A stretch of DNA of 64,000 nt from Lithospermum erythrorhizon (GCA_019722365.1 JADFUC010001417.1:1-64000), one strand, 5' to 3'; shown: positions 47,983 through 62,132, counted from the first letter of the stretch. Notes: generated by a model from the letters alone, not told the origin. A program made the numbers and translations.

Positions 47983-49138
47983 AATGTATGTGACATCACT
48001 AATGCTTTCTTTAAAAAAAATTTCACTTATATTACTCATATTTCGCACTAATTACATACGATCACCATCTTAAAATGGGACCCAAGCGACCACTCTCAAA
48101 AATAACACGCCTTTACTGCTGAGATTTGTTAGTTTAATGAAGGGTAATTTAGTCCACACACATCAAAATATTTAATTTAACACTTCTTACACGCAGTAGT
48201 CGGGACAACAATAAAAAACATGTCTGCATCTCCAAGTTTTGGTAAACCTCGTCACGTATCTTTCTACGCATTTGTAGAAAATATGAGTTTTTCAAGATTC
48301 TCCATTACAACATGAAAGAAAATAGAGAATGAAATAAAGAGATTGAAAATAATAAGGATAGAAAAGTCATGAATCAAATAAAGATTCAGCTGTGTATAAA
48401 CAAACAAAACAAAGAAAGATTCGGGGAGGTTTTAGAAGGTGTATAATGCTAAAAATTAAATTACCTCTTAATTAAAGTGAATGGATCTCAACAATGAATG
48501 TGTTATTTTGATGTGCCGCATGTATCTCCTTTTAAAACAATGAAAAGGATCATATGTGCGGGTCCGAAACGCGAGCGATATAAAGGAATTTTTTGGAACG
48601 TTAAATGACAAGTACTAACATCCGCCTCTTAAAGATAATGCTACCTCAGACCATCAAGTTATCTCTAACATATAATACTAACAAATTGTGCTTATATGCC
48701 CTATTAAATTGCAAAAAATGTATGTTTCATGAGATATATCGCCTAAGAATACTAATACTCTGTTAAACTAATATTACACACAATTTTCTTCATATATGCC
48801 CTATTAAATATTATTTATCAAATTTCTTCATAAACATGCTATGAAAAGGATAATATTAAACGAATATTAATCATCAGACTCTCTTCATATATGCCATGCA
48901 TACTACTATTTTTGTCATATACTCATTCGGGATAAAAAGTAATTATTCCTTTCTCGCTCTCTCACGTTGATAATACTTTTTGCCATCCTTGAACTTCTCA
49001 CATTAAATAATAATACTCATTAGATAAAAATATCCACTACTCCTTTTTCTTTCCTTTTTATAATGATTATTTTCACCTCACTTTCATTCTACTCTATTAT
49101 TATTATATTAACAATATAAATAACGTTATAATAATAAT
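47983..49138. other. AT-rich intergenic DNA, no gene seen
   Basis: Short repeated words such as TATATGCCCTATTAAAT (48692 and 48796) occur, but no coding region or element ends were recognised. Confidence 0.4.
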
Positions 49139-52100
49139 TGTAACGACTCCACTCCCTGCCAAGCCCCCTATTTTAATCGGGCCATCAACCCTAATGTAAA
49201 CAAGAGTCACCAACGACGGATAAATTCTATAAAAATGACTTCATTTACCGTGATAATAACAATAATACAACTCATTCCATCTAAATAACTAACCAACACT
49301 ACAACAAATCGAAAGAATAATATAAATACAACATCAAACAACAAGTTTTACAACTCGAGACAACAATAATTATTACTTGACAACAAAACTCCAAAGAAAT
49401 AAAGTATGTCCGCTGGTGCCTTCAAGCCACTATCATCGCCACCTCCGAATGGTACGCAGCTTACCTCACAGATCTCTGGGCCATCCTCAAGAACAACTCT
49501 GTGCATTAAATGCCCGCCTCATAGCTAAATAGGAGTCGCCTAAAAAAGCCTTTAAATAATACAAATATCACGTAAGTTAACCCACCTTATCATACAAACA
49601 AGATAATTCAAGTTCCTTACCTATACAGACTATATACCTCAAGAGTTATATTTTATGTAACTCACCACACAAGATAAATATTTCCTAAACGGCTTTCCAC
49701 CAAATCTCTTTATAAACCACACTATCAGCCAACAACTTACTCACAAAGACACCCTTATTACAAGAGATATTCTCTATTTGTTATCTTTCTGAAGTATAGC
49801 TAATTTCCGATATAATATACACTCAAACATTACCACAACTCAACCAATTATCTTTAGTTCACCGAAAAGCCGCTTAATTCCCAATTATAATCATACACCC
49901 CCATGCATATCCGAATGTTTATCATAAGAACCTCCAAATCGCTTTTATTTATCTTAATACAATCGAAGTTGAACGATATCTTAATCAAGATAACTTAAGT
50001 ACGAAATTATCTCACCAAATTCTTCATTTAGACTACGGAACTTATTCACCTTTAACGGTATCAACGTAGCTGGTTAGATTACAACTTATATACTAACACA
50101 TTTGATTTCAACTTCCCAATTATATATAAAATATCATCAATATCATTCATAAAAGGCTACTCTAACGCCGGGTTTATAATTTTTATACCTACCTCTCATT
50201 CAAAAGTTATCTCAAATCCACAACTTCAACTTAACTTTTAACTGGTGCCGACAGATAACTATTAATCCCAACCTAGGATCTACGTTGAATCCGACAATAT
50301 TATCACAATCAACCGAAACCTAATTCGACATAATTTCATCAAGGCAACATCTAGTATAATCAAGACAATATCCATCCAATAAATGAGTCATAAAACAGAT
50401 CATACAACAATTACAGAAAATTTGGAAACAACATGTCAAGAAATAATACAAAGTCTCAATAAGGCACACCATCACCCCAAAATAAAATCACAGAGACTCA
50501 ACAAATCTTACTATAACTCTACTATCAAACCATCTATCTCTGTATCTCCACAACTATAATTAACCTCTAACGCATACGCCCTAACTGCCTACCTCAAGTA
50601 GGAATGGACCAATCACACAACACCGCCTATAATCAAGAGGTGTCAACCGCACTTATACCGTGAAAAGATACTACACCGACAACGCACACAAAGAAAGTTG
50701 ATCATGTAGAGTCATGCCGCCTTATACCGAAGTATAAGGTAAACCAAGACTTATACACCAAGTATAAGGCCACACCGACAACGCACACAAAGTGATCATA
50801 AAGACTATACCGCCTTACATCAAGATAAGGTCAAAAACCGCACTTATACATTAAGTATAAGTGCCACACCGACACGCACACAAAGAAAGTTGATCATAAA
50901 AGACTCATACCGCTTCTTATACCGTATATGCCAATAACATACATATCCCGCAGTTTAAGCGAGAGTCACCTAAATTCTAATCATTCCAAATTTATGTCAT
51001 ATCCTAATACTCAAGTCACCTCAAAGTCACGTATAACTCCAACAAACACCTCCAGCAACTAGCTACTCTATTCCTCTCAACTCCATAAATAAAGCACATG
51101 CCTAAACGCTCTACAATCAAAATCAACCGTAATCAGCCACGTAAATACAGGCTGCCGGCTACGCCACAAACACGTAATGCCGATGTGCGCCACGAACATA
51201 AAAGTGCCAACAAGGCCACAAAAATATAAAGTACGATAAGTGCCACCAAACACAAGAACGCAGCTGGGGAGTTCAAGTTTTATTACTTACCTCAAGAAAT
51301 CTTCAACGCCACCAAAACATAATCACATAATCATATCAGCCACACACCAATGAATCACACATAATCATACAACAACTACATGTATACTATTCTCATAATC
51401 ATACCACCATGACATGCTTCACACAATTCAGTAGAAGACGTGAATATAGCATCCATGCAGATAAGCACTACCTTGGTTAAATACAAACGTCCCGCCTAAT
51501 CGATCCAAGTCAGCCTTTCCCATCGCTCGTCTAATCAAACACCGAAAATACAATTACTACAACAAATTTAATCCTTATCTTAATTCAATTCCCCAACTTT
51601 TCAACCCATCAGAGTTACAAATTAATAATCTAAGATACTTCGCTAATTACGCTGAAAGACTATTAAAATGACGAATTTCAACTAACCCGACGGTCCCATA
51701 ATCGGTCAACACCTTAACCAAAATGCTTAACATTTTCAACCAATTTCAATCAACCCAAAATATCAAGTTTTCCAACTAATTAAACCCATTTCTAAATCCT
51801 CAAATCCCAACGCCTGCTTACTACTCAAACTCTAATTAAACTAATTTCTGAATACATAATTCTCCAACAACTTATAAATCATAATTTCCACCTCAAAAAC
51901 AATCACAATAAAAGGCCCAATAACATATTTATACTCTCAACAACATTTTATTGTAAAGTCAACCCCTAAATTAACTCGAAGTCAACTCAACTATAACAAC
52001 ACTTTCTACCCCCAAATACTCCATTTATTATCGCCTCATATACTATAATCTCAGCCTAGATAATAATTATATTCAATAATATCTCATAAAATGCTCAACC

Positions 52101-52315
52101 CAAAATTCTAAAAAATCAATCTGCCCTAAAACTTCCCAAATTCCACATCAAACACGCACTTCACATCAAACCGAAGTCAACTCCACACCAACCGATCGAC
52201 TATGTATTATCAACTATTCAACTTCTCGAAATTTGATTTCTCCTCTAAATACTCCACCGAAAGAACTAAGATAATTATTACATAATAATATTAAGATTTT
52301 GAATCCGCTATTACA
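49139..52315 (-). mobile_element. Long solo-type LTR of the dominant Gypsy-like family, 3.2 kb
   Basis: On the minus strand it starts TGTAATAGCGGATTC at 52315 and ends GGAGTCGTTACA at 49139. The first 130 bases match the LTR starting at 54794 (AATATTATT, CGG(T/G)(G/C)GGAGTATTT, GAGGAGAAATCAAA, TGATAATACA). It contains the palindrome array (50645-50935). Flanks are AAT-repeat DNA on both sides, so it entered a microsatellite; the exact target duplication cannot be read. No internal coding region is attached. Confidence 0.75.
50645..50935 (-). repeat. Palindrome array with a higher-order repeat of about 100 bp
   Basis: CTTATAC...GTATAAG hairpins alternate with the phrase CACCGACAACGCACACAAAG followed by TGATCAT, which occurs at about 50673, 50772 and 50874 (the last lacks two bases). 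The LTR at 16858 has the hairpins without this clear higher-order unit. Confidence 0.65.
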
Positions 52316-52317
52316 AT

Positions 52318-52373
<56 letters not shown>
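52316..52373 (+). repeat. (AAT)n microsatellite
   Basis: About 17 perfect AAT units follow the LTR border. A further AAT-rich tract just left of the other LTR border (49126-49138) is its presumed other half. Confidence 0.95.
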
Positions 52374-52375
<2 letters not shown>

Positions 52376-52566
52376 TATTTATTTGTTCCATCTTTTATAA
52401 ATTTTCATTCTTTTTAGAAGTGACAATATTGAAAAACGCCCAAACATATCATATTCCTATAAACATACTTTATTCATCCAAAACTAATTATCCAATTTAA
52501 TATTTAATAATTAAACAACACTTTCCTAAAAATATTATAAAATACATAAAAACAATACTTCTATGC

Positions 52567-52656
52567 TCAAAATACAATAATAATAATAATAACAAAATAG
52601 TAATTTTTTTCATATGGAGCAAGTAATAATAATAATAACAAAATAGTAATTATTTT
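52567..52656 (+). repeat. Short direct duplication, AAT-rich
   Basis: Two copies of AATAATAATAATAACAAAAT followed by AGTAATT(A/T)TTT are separated by TTCATATGGAGCAAGT (period about 47 bp). Confidence 0.7.
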
Positions 52657-52699
52657 GATTATACAATGAAGTATAATGTAGTGGAAATACACTTCTTGT

Positions 52700-54793
52700 C
52701 TAACCAAGATATCAAGAATTTAAGTGAAGAATTTAAGTATAAAGACGATGGGTTGTTATATATACGATTTATTATATCAAACAAAGACACGTTATTATTG
52801 TAATACGACAGTATATCGAAATAGTATGAGATATTTAAAGTGGCATATATTTTGGGAAATGCCTCTTACTAGCTGGCATGGGTAGAGCCGATAATGAGAC
52901 TTATGTATGGGAGGTAATCATGATGAGTTGCGATAATTAAATATACGATATACTGAAAAATCAGAAAGAATATTCACCATTATGTTAGGCGATACAAGCA
53001 AATAAGATGCGATTATATGAAATATGAAACTAGGTTTGATCGTAAATTTCAGAAGAAGCTAGTGATACAAATCTATACTTAATAAGAAAAAAGAAGTTTC
53101 AGCCATTCGCTAATAATGTTTAAATGTTAGGCCGCGGTTGAATGAGTTTATCTTTCGCGATAAGTAATGACTATTCTTTGCACTACTGCTAAGAAATAGA
53201 TTTATATCTAGAAGCTTATCGAAGTGCTCCCTAAGGCGAATTTGGAAGTTGTTGATAAGTCAAAAATCAAGCAACTTATGGTATTAAAAGGTCACTGAAG
53301 AGAGATTTCAAAGTATACGTATTTCATGGACAAGATTGATCGCAGTAAGATGTCGATTCTTTAAAACAATTAAGATTTAGTTCACAGATACTGGAGTAAT
53401 CGATAAATAACACGTATCATTCGTCAGTGAATATGGACGCCACAGAGGATAAATGAGTAAGTCAAGATTGTGAATAAGATGAAAATGGAAGCTTAATCTC
53501 GTGAATAATAGAGCGGTATTCGTCAAGGAAATTTCTCTAAAAGATAAAGGCTGACGCATGATTCCGAATGAAATCATGTAAGTCATTTGCAGTGATCGAA
53601 TACGTTGTATATCTAAAAATATTTTAGAGGAAAAGTTAAGAAGTGGAATTGTCGCAAAGAGGACCTTATTCTGTATCACGTAAGTCGGTTTAAACCATAA
53701 AAGTGTCAACTGCAAAACCCATGAGCGGACAACTTTGAAAACGCTATGCGTGTTTAATGTTGTAAGATAAATGGAATAAGAGTTCGGAGGTGAGCCGTGG
53801 TTGTCGATCGTAGATGCATACACAACCAAGACTCCATGTGAGGAGCAATGTGCTTAAGGAGTACTTATGCTTAACGCACCGGTGATCTCTGTGAGCAAAA
53901 GTTGGAAATACGTGTCGGTTCAAAAGGAAGCTGATGACCGTCAGAAAGAAGCGACATAATCGCAGCTACCACTAACTAGGCGACCACTTCACTTTTATAA
54001 GCATTTATCACTTGTACATCAAGTCCTAGCGGAAGTGAGTTACAGCGTACACTGGCAAGAATGAAGATTTCGCAGATGCAGCCAAATTGCTAATTGCGGA
54101 ATTTGAGTTAGTGAAGTACCAATAAGTAAATTAATACTTGACAAGATCATGAGGCATTAATGCTGCATTTTCTATAATATCTGGATGAATTGGGACAACG
54201 TATTTAAGAATTGGGAGAGAATTTGTTACCAAAAGCTTTTTATAGAGAATTTGTAAGTAGTTACATATTGGTCAGATGTTGGAGACTCTTGGGGTAATTT
54301 ATTATTCTAACAACAAGACATCAAGAACGATAATTTGGGTGAGTCAGTTGATAAGGAATTCGCTACGAATTTAACTTAATGGGGCTGATAATGGGGTATG
54401 ATTGATACTTAATTACGAGTGGACAAGATTGGTATTTGATATGAATTTAATTTTGAGTGGTATGTTGGAGGCAATTGAGGATGTTTATAACACCAAGATT
54501 GATAAATGATAATCGCAAGCAGAGCAAAATATATTACGGAGAAGACAAGATGATAAGCTTGGAAAAAAATATTTGGTTTGCCGAATGTCAGGTTACGCGT
54601 AGCACGCTTTTTATGTCAATCGGCTATAAGATATTAAGGGAGCTACGTAAATACGTATACTATACTTGGTGAGAATTGGAAAGCGGGTGACATGTTGCCG
54701 CGATTATAATGGCAAGTGGTTATTTAGCACGAGATTATCCTCACAATTTGCCTCGGTGCAAATTTCGAGGACGAATTTTATAAGTCGTAGATC
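52700..54793 (+). pseudogene. Decayed 3' end of a Gypsy-like polyprotein
   Basis: Immediately before the LTR at 54794 the sequence reads CAAATTTCGAGGACGAATTT, typical of the end of plant chromovirus (Tekay/Del type) polyproteins, where AATTTCGAGGACGAA precedes the polypurine tract. A frame at about 54,460-54,560 (EAIEDVYNTKI in one frame, RKQSKIYYGEDKMISLEKN in another) resembles the region after integrase (SRQKSYADKRRR...GD). Everything upstream is too decayed to read. The 150-codon minus-strand frame at 53377-53829 has no recognisable domain. Family assignment is inference. Confidence 0.4.
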
Positions 54794-56160
54794 AGTAATA
54801 ACCTGCCTGGCATTCAATATTATTGCGATAGTATACTAGTTGCTCGGGCGGAGTATTTCGAGGAGAAATCAAAATTTCAAGTCAATAGCTGATAATACAA
54901 ACGAATCAAATTTGCCAGCATATTTCGGCAGTATCGGTAGAATTTTAAAACAGTTTGGATGGCAATGATATTAGCTGGGCAGAATATAAACGCAATGTCA
55001 GTTTTATGTTTAAAGCTTAAAGATCGATCAATTAAACGATCGGCGCTTCACCACATAAAACTATTGGGCCAACCCATTAACTCCATAAACCAACCAAACT
55101 TGGCCCAAACCAAAAGACCCATCTCCCTTCTTTTTCCTCTCAATGGAAGCTAAAGTTAACACTCTCCCTTTGATTTTTTTCTTCGATTTCTCCTCCATCT
55201 CGCAGCCTTTTGGCCCTCAAATTTCTTTGGTAGCTTTCTCCTCATCATCCCCTTCGATTCATGTAAAAAAAGCTCTGATCTTTTAGTATTTCATGAGCTT
55301 TAAGAAAGGACTTTTTTTCAATTTTTGAATTTTGGATTTTTATCGCTACAATCGATTCTAAATTACTTGTTCTCGAGTCAAGTTTTCTAAAGTTCTTTGG
55401 ATGAGTAATTCGCGACGTTTATGACGCTGACTTTTGGCATTTAGTTGACTTCGCTTTTATGTTATTATTGCATATAATTATTATCTAGGCTAGATTGTAG
55501 ATGTAAGACGATAATAATCGATTTTAAAATAAAGTGTCAGTATAGTCGAGTTGATTTCGAGTTGACTCTTTGGGTTGACTTTTCTAAAACGTTGTTCGCA
55601 GTATAAATACGTTATCTAATCTTTATCGCGATCAAGTTGAGAAGTAAAAAATATGATTTATAAGTCATTTATTAATATACGTCAAATTCGCTTTATTAAA
55701 TTTTTAAGAAGAAACTATTGTGGACAGAGTAATGTTAGAAACGGATTTAATAATGAAAAGTCGATATTTCAGTTGATTGAAATCGTCAAAATGCTAAGAT
55801 TTTTGCTAAGGTGTCAGTCACGATTACTGGATTTAATGATTGCCAAATTGCCATTTTAATTCGTCGCTGAAACATAATTAGAAAATGTATACTTAAGTTG
55901 TCAATTTGTAACTAAATGGGTTGAAAAGTCGAATTTAATTAAGAGGCGATTAAAATTGTCGTGAGTAGTAAATTGTATTTTCTGTTGTTTTGATTGTATT
56001 TTAACGCGAAAGCGCACTGATCAATAGGGGCATTTTTATTTCTAGCCGCGAAAGCATCAATCTCACTCTAGAGTTTTACTTCACGCTTGTATATGTATAT
56101 CTTATTAAATGTTGGTCATTCTTTGAGATATGTTCATTATTATTTCACTCAGAACACACG
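54794..56160 (+). mobile_element. 3' LTR of the dominant Gypsy-like family, 3'-truncated
   Basis: It starts (A)GTAATAACCTGCC, a decayed TGTAATAACC, after the pol-end sequence. It aligns with the minus-strand LTR starting at 52315 and contains the CT-rich leader (55100-55240) and GTTGACT-rich zone (55420-55580) seen in the other copies. The GCGAAAGC segment near 56000 corresponds to about 17900 in the 16858 copy. After about 56160 homology is no longer evident and the palindrome array is absent. Confidence 0.6.
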
Positions 56161-57960
56161 ACGCGCTGGACGTTGATGGCTATATATCGCTGAATTGTAT
56201 GCCCTTGCCTGGGGTTGTATTTTTCATCTTGTAATTTGCGATTTTGGTGTTTTGATTGAAAGTTGTTATTTACTTGTGTAGTCGTGTCTGTGGTTTACCG
56301 AGTTGTATAGTTGCGGTTGTTCTGCGCTACTACATGCTGTCAGAGGCTGAAGCCAAGGTTGTATCTCGTATTCTCCTCATGAGTCGTATTAGGGAAGAGT
56401 TGCATATGAGCGGATGTCATGTTTAACAGATATCCCAAGATATCGCTTCTGCATTTCGCTACGGCCCGGTGATTTGCTTCGCACTGCTACTTATTCTATG
56501 ATAGCTTATGCCCATTTCCGGAATAAGTTTCTCCTCGCAGTCGAGGCGATTTGGTATGCGCATCAGCCAGAAATCCTAAGATAGAGTCGATAGGTTGTTA
56601 TGAAGCTGGTAAGTGAGCCGTTGGAGTTGATCAGGCTGGCTAGCTTGACATCAAGCGATTGAGTTACGGAGTCATTTAGCCGATTGAAGGGTTTAGTTGT
56701 ACCGCTGGGTAGTCATGCCACCGGGCCGATGGTTGCCTATTCGGGTTAAACATTACATGTTGCTTAGACTTTCTTTTGGTGCCTTGTGATATGTTTTATG
56801 ACTCATTATTTGTTTGTGATATTGTGGTTGTTTATACTAGATGTCATGATGGAATTATGCGTCGAATTGTGGCTCGAGGTTGATTATTGATAATATTATC
56901 GATTTCCTCAGGATCCTATGGCCAGAGATAATCTATACATCCTTTAAGGTTAAAAGTTGAATTGGTTAATGGTCAGAGATAACTTTGAAATCTAGAGAAC
57001 AAAGAGATACAAAAATTTATAAACCGGTTCATGCTAATCCATGTATTTATGTTGATGATATTTTATATATGGTGGAAAGTTGAATCAAACATGTTAGTAT
57101 ATAAGTTATGATCTAACCACGACGTTGAAATACTGAAAATAATAAGTCCGTATAATAAAATGGAAGAATTCCAAAGTAGATAATCTCCGCATTGAAGTTA
57201 TCTCGATTTAATACATAAGTTGCTGTTGTATTAATATACGAAACGATTGGGAGATTCTTACGATAAATATCTGTATGTCATAAGAGGTGTATGACTATGA
57301 TCGGGAGTAGCACTTTTGCTAACTAAAGATAATGCATTGAATACAGAAGTTTGGGCGATGTCAGAGTGTCAGTGGGTACTGCCTGAAGCAAGTAAACGTC
57401 GAGCAGATGCTGAAATATTGTGATGTTAGAGTTGTATATAATATCGAATCTAGTCAGAGTTAAGAAGGATAACAAATAGAGAAATATCTCTTGCGACTAA
57501 AATCAGAAGTGTTAAGTCGACGGGGCTGGCTCTGTTGTTTTATAGCCTGAAAGCCATTAAGGAAAGATTTTTCTTGTCGAGGGTAAAGACATAAAAATAT
57601 AACTCTCGAGGTGTATAGTCGTTAATTGTGCAAGCATCAATTATCCTTTGCTTGTATGAGTGGTGGGATTACCATGGACGCATCGAGACGACGTATAGTA
57701 GTAGCTCGCACTGCCGAGCGGCGACGGGTGGTCAAGACCTCAAATACCATACTTTATCTTCTTTGGAGATTTATGTTGTACTTAATAATTTTGTTGTATC
57801 GAGCTGTAAAAAAACCCGTTGTTGATATTGTATTTATATTACTTTTCAATTGTCAGAAGGCTGTTAGTTCACTCCGAATGACAAAGTTTGAAATGTTTTT
57901 TTATCACGTTAAATGAAGTCATTTTATCGCGATCCATCGCCGGGCCACTCCATTATTCGC
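56161..57960. other. Unresolved decayed retroelement DNA
   Basis: Contains a plus-strand TATGTTGATGATATTTTATA (about 57048) that would read YVDDILY, and a GC-richer block at 57670-57730. Neither is embedded in further recognisable pol sequence. No gene is supported. Confidence 0.3.
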
Positions 57961-60000
57961 GCTGGCGACGGTCTCCACAACTCGGGGGCCCACTCCTGGG
58001 GCCACAGCTTTCATCATAACTTTCACCCCTTGAATCTTCTTGGAAAACCTTTGGCCACAGTCTACCTCCTTATAAATGTGATGTTTCCATCCTATCCAAT
58101 TTACATTTAAACACCCATTTACATTCAATGGGTTCATACCGGTAGCCGATCAACGCCCATACCTCGTTATGGTATCGAAGCTTCCATTTCGCATTTTACG
58201 CTAAAAGCCATTCATCGCCTCTTCCTCAGTCAGTTTCTTCGTACGTAAAGGCGCTCGCCACTTTCAACTAAGAAAAAGCTTCGCATTCATCTATCGGGTT
58301 CTTGACGAAGTTCTATCGATCTTATCGGGCGGTTGTCAATCTCGTGAGGTTCATCCTTACGCTTCCCCGTGGCCTAGTGGAACCTCCTCTATGTAAGCAG
58401 AAATCCAATCTTCCGAGGATTTTCTAAAGAAGCGTAACCTCCTCTCTTATTCGAACTAGTTCAAGATCATTTTCCCCGATTCGCTTGTCCATGAATTCCT
58501 TTTCACAAGACAAGACGAGCAACAAAGATTTTGTTCTATCTTTTTCATAGAAGAATACTCCCCCAGAGTTTCCTTAGGGTATCCAATGAAGAACAATTTG
58601 TCTGATTTGGGGTCCTATTTTGTCTTGTTAACTTTCTTAACGTGAGATTTCCCATCGGCCCCAAATTCTCATATACGCTATTTTAGAGGCTCTTAAACTA
58701 TAACTCATGCGAGTTGCGGAGCGGATTTTGTTGGAACTTGAGTTTAGTGCGTATGCACGTAAATAGAATGCATATCCCCCATAGACGTACTTCTAAGAGT
58801 TAAGATCATCATCGACGAACCATGTCTAAAATACCCGATTCCTCCTTTAGGATACACCGCCGCTTTTGTTTTGGTGTTCCTACAGAGTGATCCGCGATAT
58901 TATACTACGCCTCATATGTGACTCAAGTCATGGCTCAAGTATTCGCTCTATCGATCGAGAACCTGGGATTGCTTATCGAGTTGGTTCTCATCTCCTTTTC
59001 AAACTCTTGAACATTTCAAAGGCTTCATGTTTACGCTTTGTGCGTATATATGTAACCATCTCTGGCAGTCATCAAAGTTAAGGTTATAAAGTACGAGAAA
59101 CCACCTCTCTCTCGCAAGCTTGTTCATTGGTCCGCATACATCGCACGCATGATTTCCACAACATGCTGTCTTTCACCGGGCCCAGCAGCGGCGACTCGGG
59201 TCATCTTGCCCATCAAACATGACTCAGACGCTGGCCAAATTACCAAATTAATTCAATCGAGAATACCGGCCTCATTTAAGTCTTTCTACGCTTATCACTA
59301 ACGCGACTGCCCGGCAGCTACTACGTATGTCGGATTCAACTCATTCGCTTCCTCCTTTAATATTCAATGCTATGTCTCTAGCTCTGTCTAACACGATGTA
59401 ATTCATTATCACATACAGCACTCATAAATTATTCCATCTCAAGAAATAAAGCAACATTCAACATTTATTGAAATTGAAAAGCCATCCAAAGTTAAACGAG
59501 AAATGAATAATATTTCTAAAGCAGGTACAAAATAAACATTGTTCAAAATAAGATTTAATCCTATGGGTACGCTAATTTAGTAGACCCTGTAAGCTAAAGA
59601 TCAACTTTGATCCGGCTGCCGATCCTCAAGTCCACTTCACCTTCCTCCGTACTGCCTCTTATTCTCGCAACACGCACATTTTAATAAAACATGAGTAATT
59701 CTAATCGGTGTCCAACACCCAAGTATCAGAGTAAGAAATTTCTAGAATACTTGTAGTCGACGGTACTCGCTTCCATTCTTCTTTCAAGCATTTACAATTC
59801 GCTCAATACTTATAACCCTGTTGATTACATTTAATGGCCCTATCGGGCATCCATCTTATATGACTTCGGGGTCAGAGTGGTCAGTTTATTAGTCTTCCAT
59901 CGCGTTTCCTTTTGAAACCGTTTTGCTTTGTACCACGTAATCGTAGTTAGTAGTTTCTGGGCTGCTCTTAAGGTTCGTCAGCATCGTGATCATACACCCA
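57960..60000 (-). pseudogene. Degenerate Copia gag-pol, gag zinc knuckle to start of reverse transcriptase
   Basis: Minus-strand fragments appear in Copia order: a decayed zinc knuckle YKMDAR.GH (about 59,840), protease SDTWVLDTD (about 59,705), GAG-pre-integrase ESCLMGKMTRVA (about 59,210), integrase C-terminal FFIGYPKETLG (about 58,590) and KEFMDKRIGENDLELVRIRE (about 58,480), then reverse transcriptase start IECKWVFKCKLDRM, the ARLVAKGF region decayed, and IQGVKVMM..VAP (57,990-58,140). Recognisable sequence stops after the position where YDETFSPVA is expected. Multiple stops and frame changes are present. The family appears the same as 11241-13400, judged by the LTRs. Confidence 0.75.
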
Positions 60001-62132
60001 GTTTCTGATAATGACTAAGTGAACTGATGATGTTAAAAGTTCATCAAAAGTTGTTGAACGTGTCGCAACGATTGTGAGTGATGATGTCTACCACCTCTTT
60101 ACGCGCAGTTCGAGCCGAGTCTAGCCTTTCAACCAACCTTACCTACTGATGACACGTGACTCATGTGTTGTCCATTGCCCAAAGATACACAATGAAAGTA
60201 CTCCAACAACATCGCACTTCCCATTGGCGTTAAGTTTCTTTCCGAAAACTGCCCAGCCATTTACACGCCTTGTAATCTTGACATTTTCAAACTAAATCAA
60301 TATTCGATTCCATATTTGCCAACATCGTGCATCGACATCAAGAGCGCCATCCTTTACGTTGTTGATAGAAAATAAGCCATCATCACCTTTCTTCAGTTCT
60401 GTGAGGAAGCCTCTTCAGTTAGCACGATTCGTCCTCTCAAACTTCGAGAACTATTTCAAGTTCCTAGCCCAATCTGTAGCTAATGACATTCGGGCTTTGC
60501 ATTTTTTCGATACGGACGTGAGAGTTTTTGAGTTATTAGTACTGAGGTCATTTGACTATAATGTAAGATATGTAAACAAACAACAATTCAGTTTTCATTT
60601 ATAATAATGTTCTAATACTAAATAATAGAACATAAATACTAGTGCTCACAATCCCACCGAAAAACATGAAGTACACCAAGACTTTACAGACGAAGTCTCA
60701 ATCAGATGAGAAAAGATCATACACTAATTATGATTTAATATAATCCCCTTGGAATCATTAATAGTGCTCCATGACCTGTATTATGACCTATTTTGTCCAC
60801 GGTCGATGTCCCATTAATCATGCACCGCTAAACAACCCAAAACTACTTATAACAATTCAAAATGGATGGGTCAAAGCCTAAGTCTGACTTGGGAATCGTT
60901 CAATCCATCCCATCGAAGGAGCATCCCAGAGACGTAACGTGTGTCATACTAACATGTCCGTCCGCTTAAGTGACCTCCACTGATTTTGTGGTATTAATAA
61001 CATTACTTAACTTAAATTCATGGGATTAGTTATATTTGTAATACTTATGATTATACTAAGACATATATATTCTATCAAGCCAAATTTATATCACATCAAT
61101 CATAAGACTAAATATAAATACTGAGATACGCGATATAACTTACGAGGAAAATACTTAAAAATTATGCTAGTTCTAACTACGTTAACTATTTTCGTTAGCC
61201 CGACTCTAGCTGGTTCATCTTTTAATTAATTATATTTTACATCTAAAAAAAAATAATTAATTCACTAGTCATTCATATAGCAAAATAACATGCCGTAGAT
61301 TACAAATACTAATGCTCATATCATAAATCTCTATGTCATCCATCAATATATCAAACATATATTATACATGAATAAATTGATTATCTTAATTATATTTATA
61401 CATGATAGCATAATTTATCAAATTGAACTAGTACACTTCCATCAATATATACTATTATCTAACTTTCAAATAATATAAATGATTTTAATTGGCTATTCAG
61501 ATATTAGATCTAATTGAATTTTAAAATTCAACTTTTAATTTTATATCATTATATGAGTATTTAATTATCAAATAATTTTATACTTATATCTAATTTAAAT
61601 ATCTTTCAAAATTTTAATTAATTCTAATGTAATTACAAATTTAAAAAAAAAACTAGTTCTAATCTAATTAGAACTATTTAATTGTAATAAATTAAGTTGA
61701 ATAAATTAATCCCGAAAATAAATTAATTTTAAATCAATTTAATTGACGCCCAAACATCTTAACGGAAATGAAAGTTCAACCAACGATAAACTGTCGAGCC
61801 AAAAGACTAGCCCAATAAGGTTCGAAAACCCAAAGTTCGAGCTTCACCATTGCCTCCCAAAGCGCTGGTGGACGTGTGACGAATACCCACCTCCCGAGGG
61901 GCGAGAATTTTGAATCTATATTTCGATTAATTGAATAATTTCGTATACAACAATTAATCGAAAATTATTCTAAAGATACAATATGTTAATTTCGAAATCG
62001 ACTAAATCATTAATCATATTTAATCGACATCCTACATAAACGGTTAAAGACAATGTAAAGTTAAAATATGTAATATATTTGAATTATAGAATTCATGAAT
62101 CATATTAATTACATAAACATAATCTAGTAACT
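60001..62132 (-). other. Copia leader and gag region with AT-rich insertion, no intact gene
   Basis: Gag should lie between the primer site at 62133 and the zinc knuckle at 59.84 kb. 60640-61740 is strongly AT-rich and LTR-like and probably a later insertion; a GC-richer block at 61750-61900 may be leader. No readable gag frame was found. The plus-strand frame at 60359-60604 is fortuitous. Confidence 0.35.

Noticed and set aside
53377..53829. 150-codon minus-strand open frame
   Set aside because: No domain, no signal sequence logic, and it lies antisense to a decayed Gypsy 3' region; probably fortuitous.
57030..57075. Plus-strand YVDDIL reverse-transcriptase motif
   Set aside because: The surrounding sequence has no other pol features in any frame; a six-residue match in AT-rich DNA can arise by chance.
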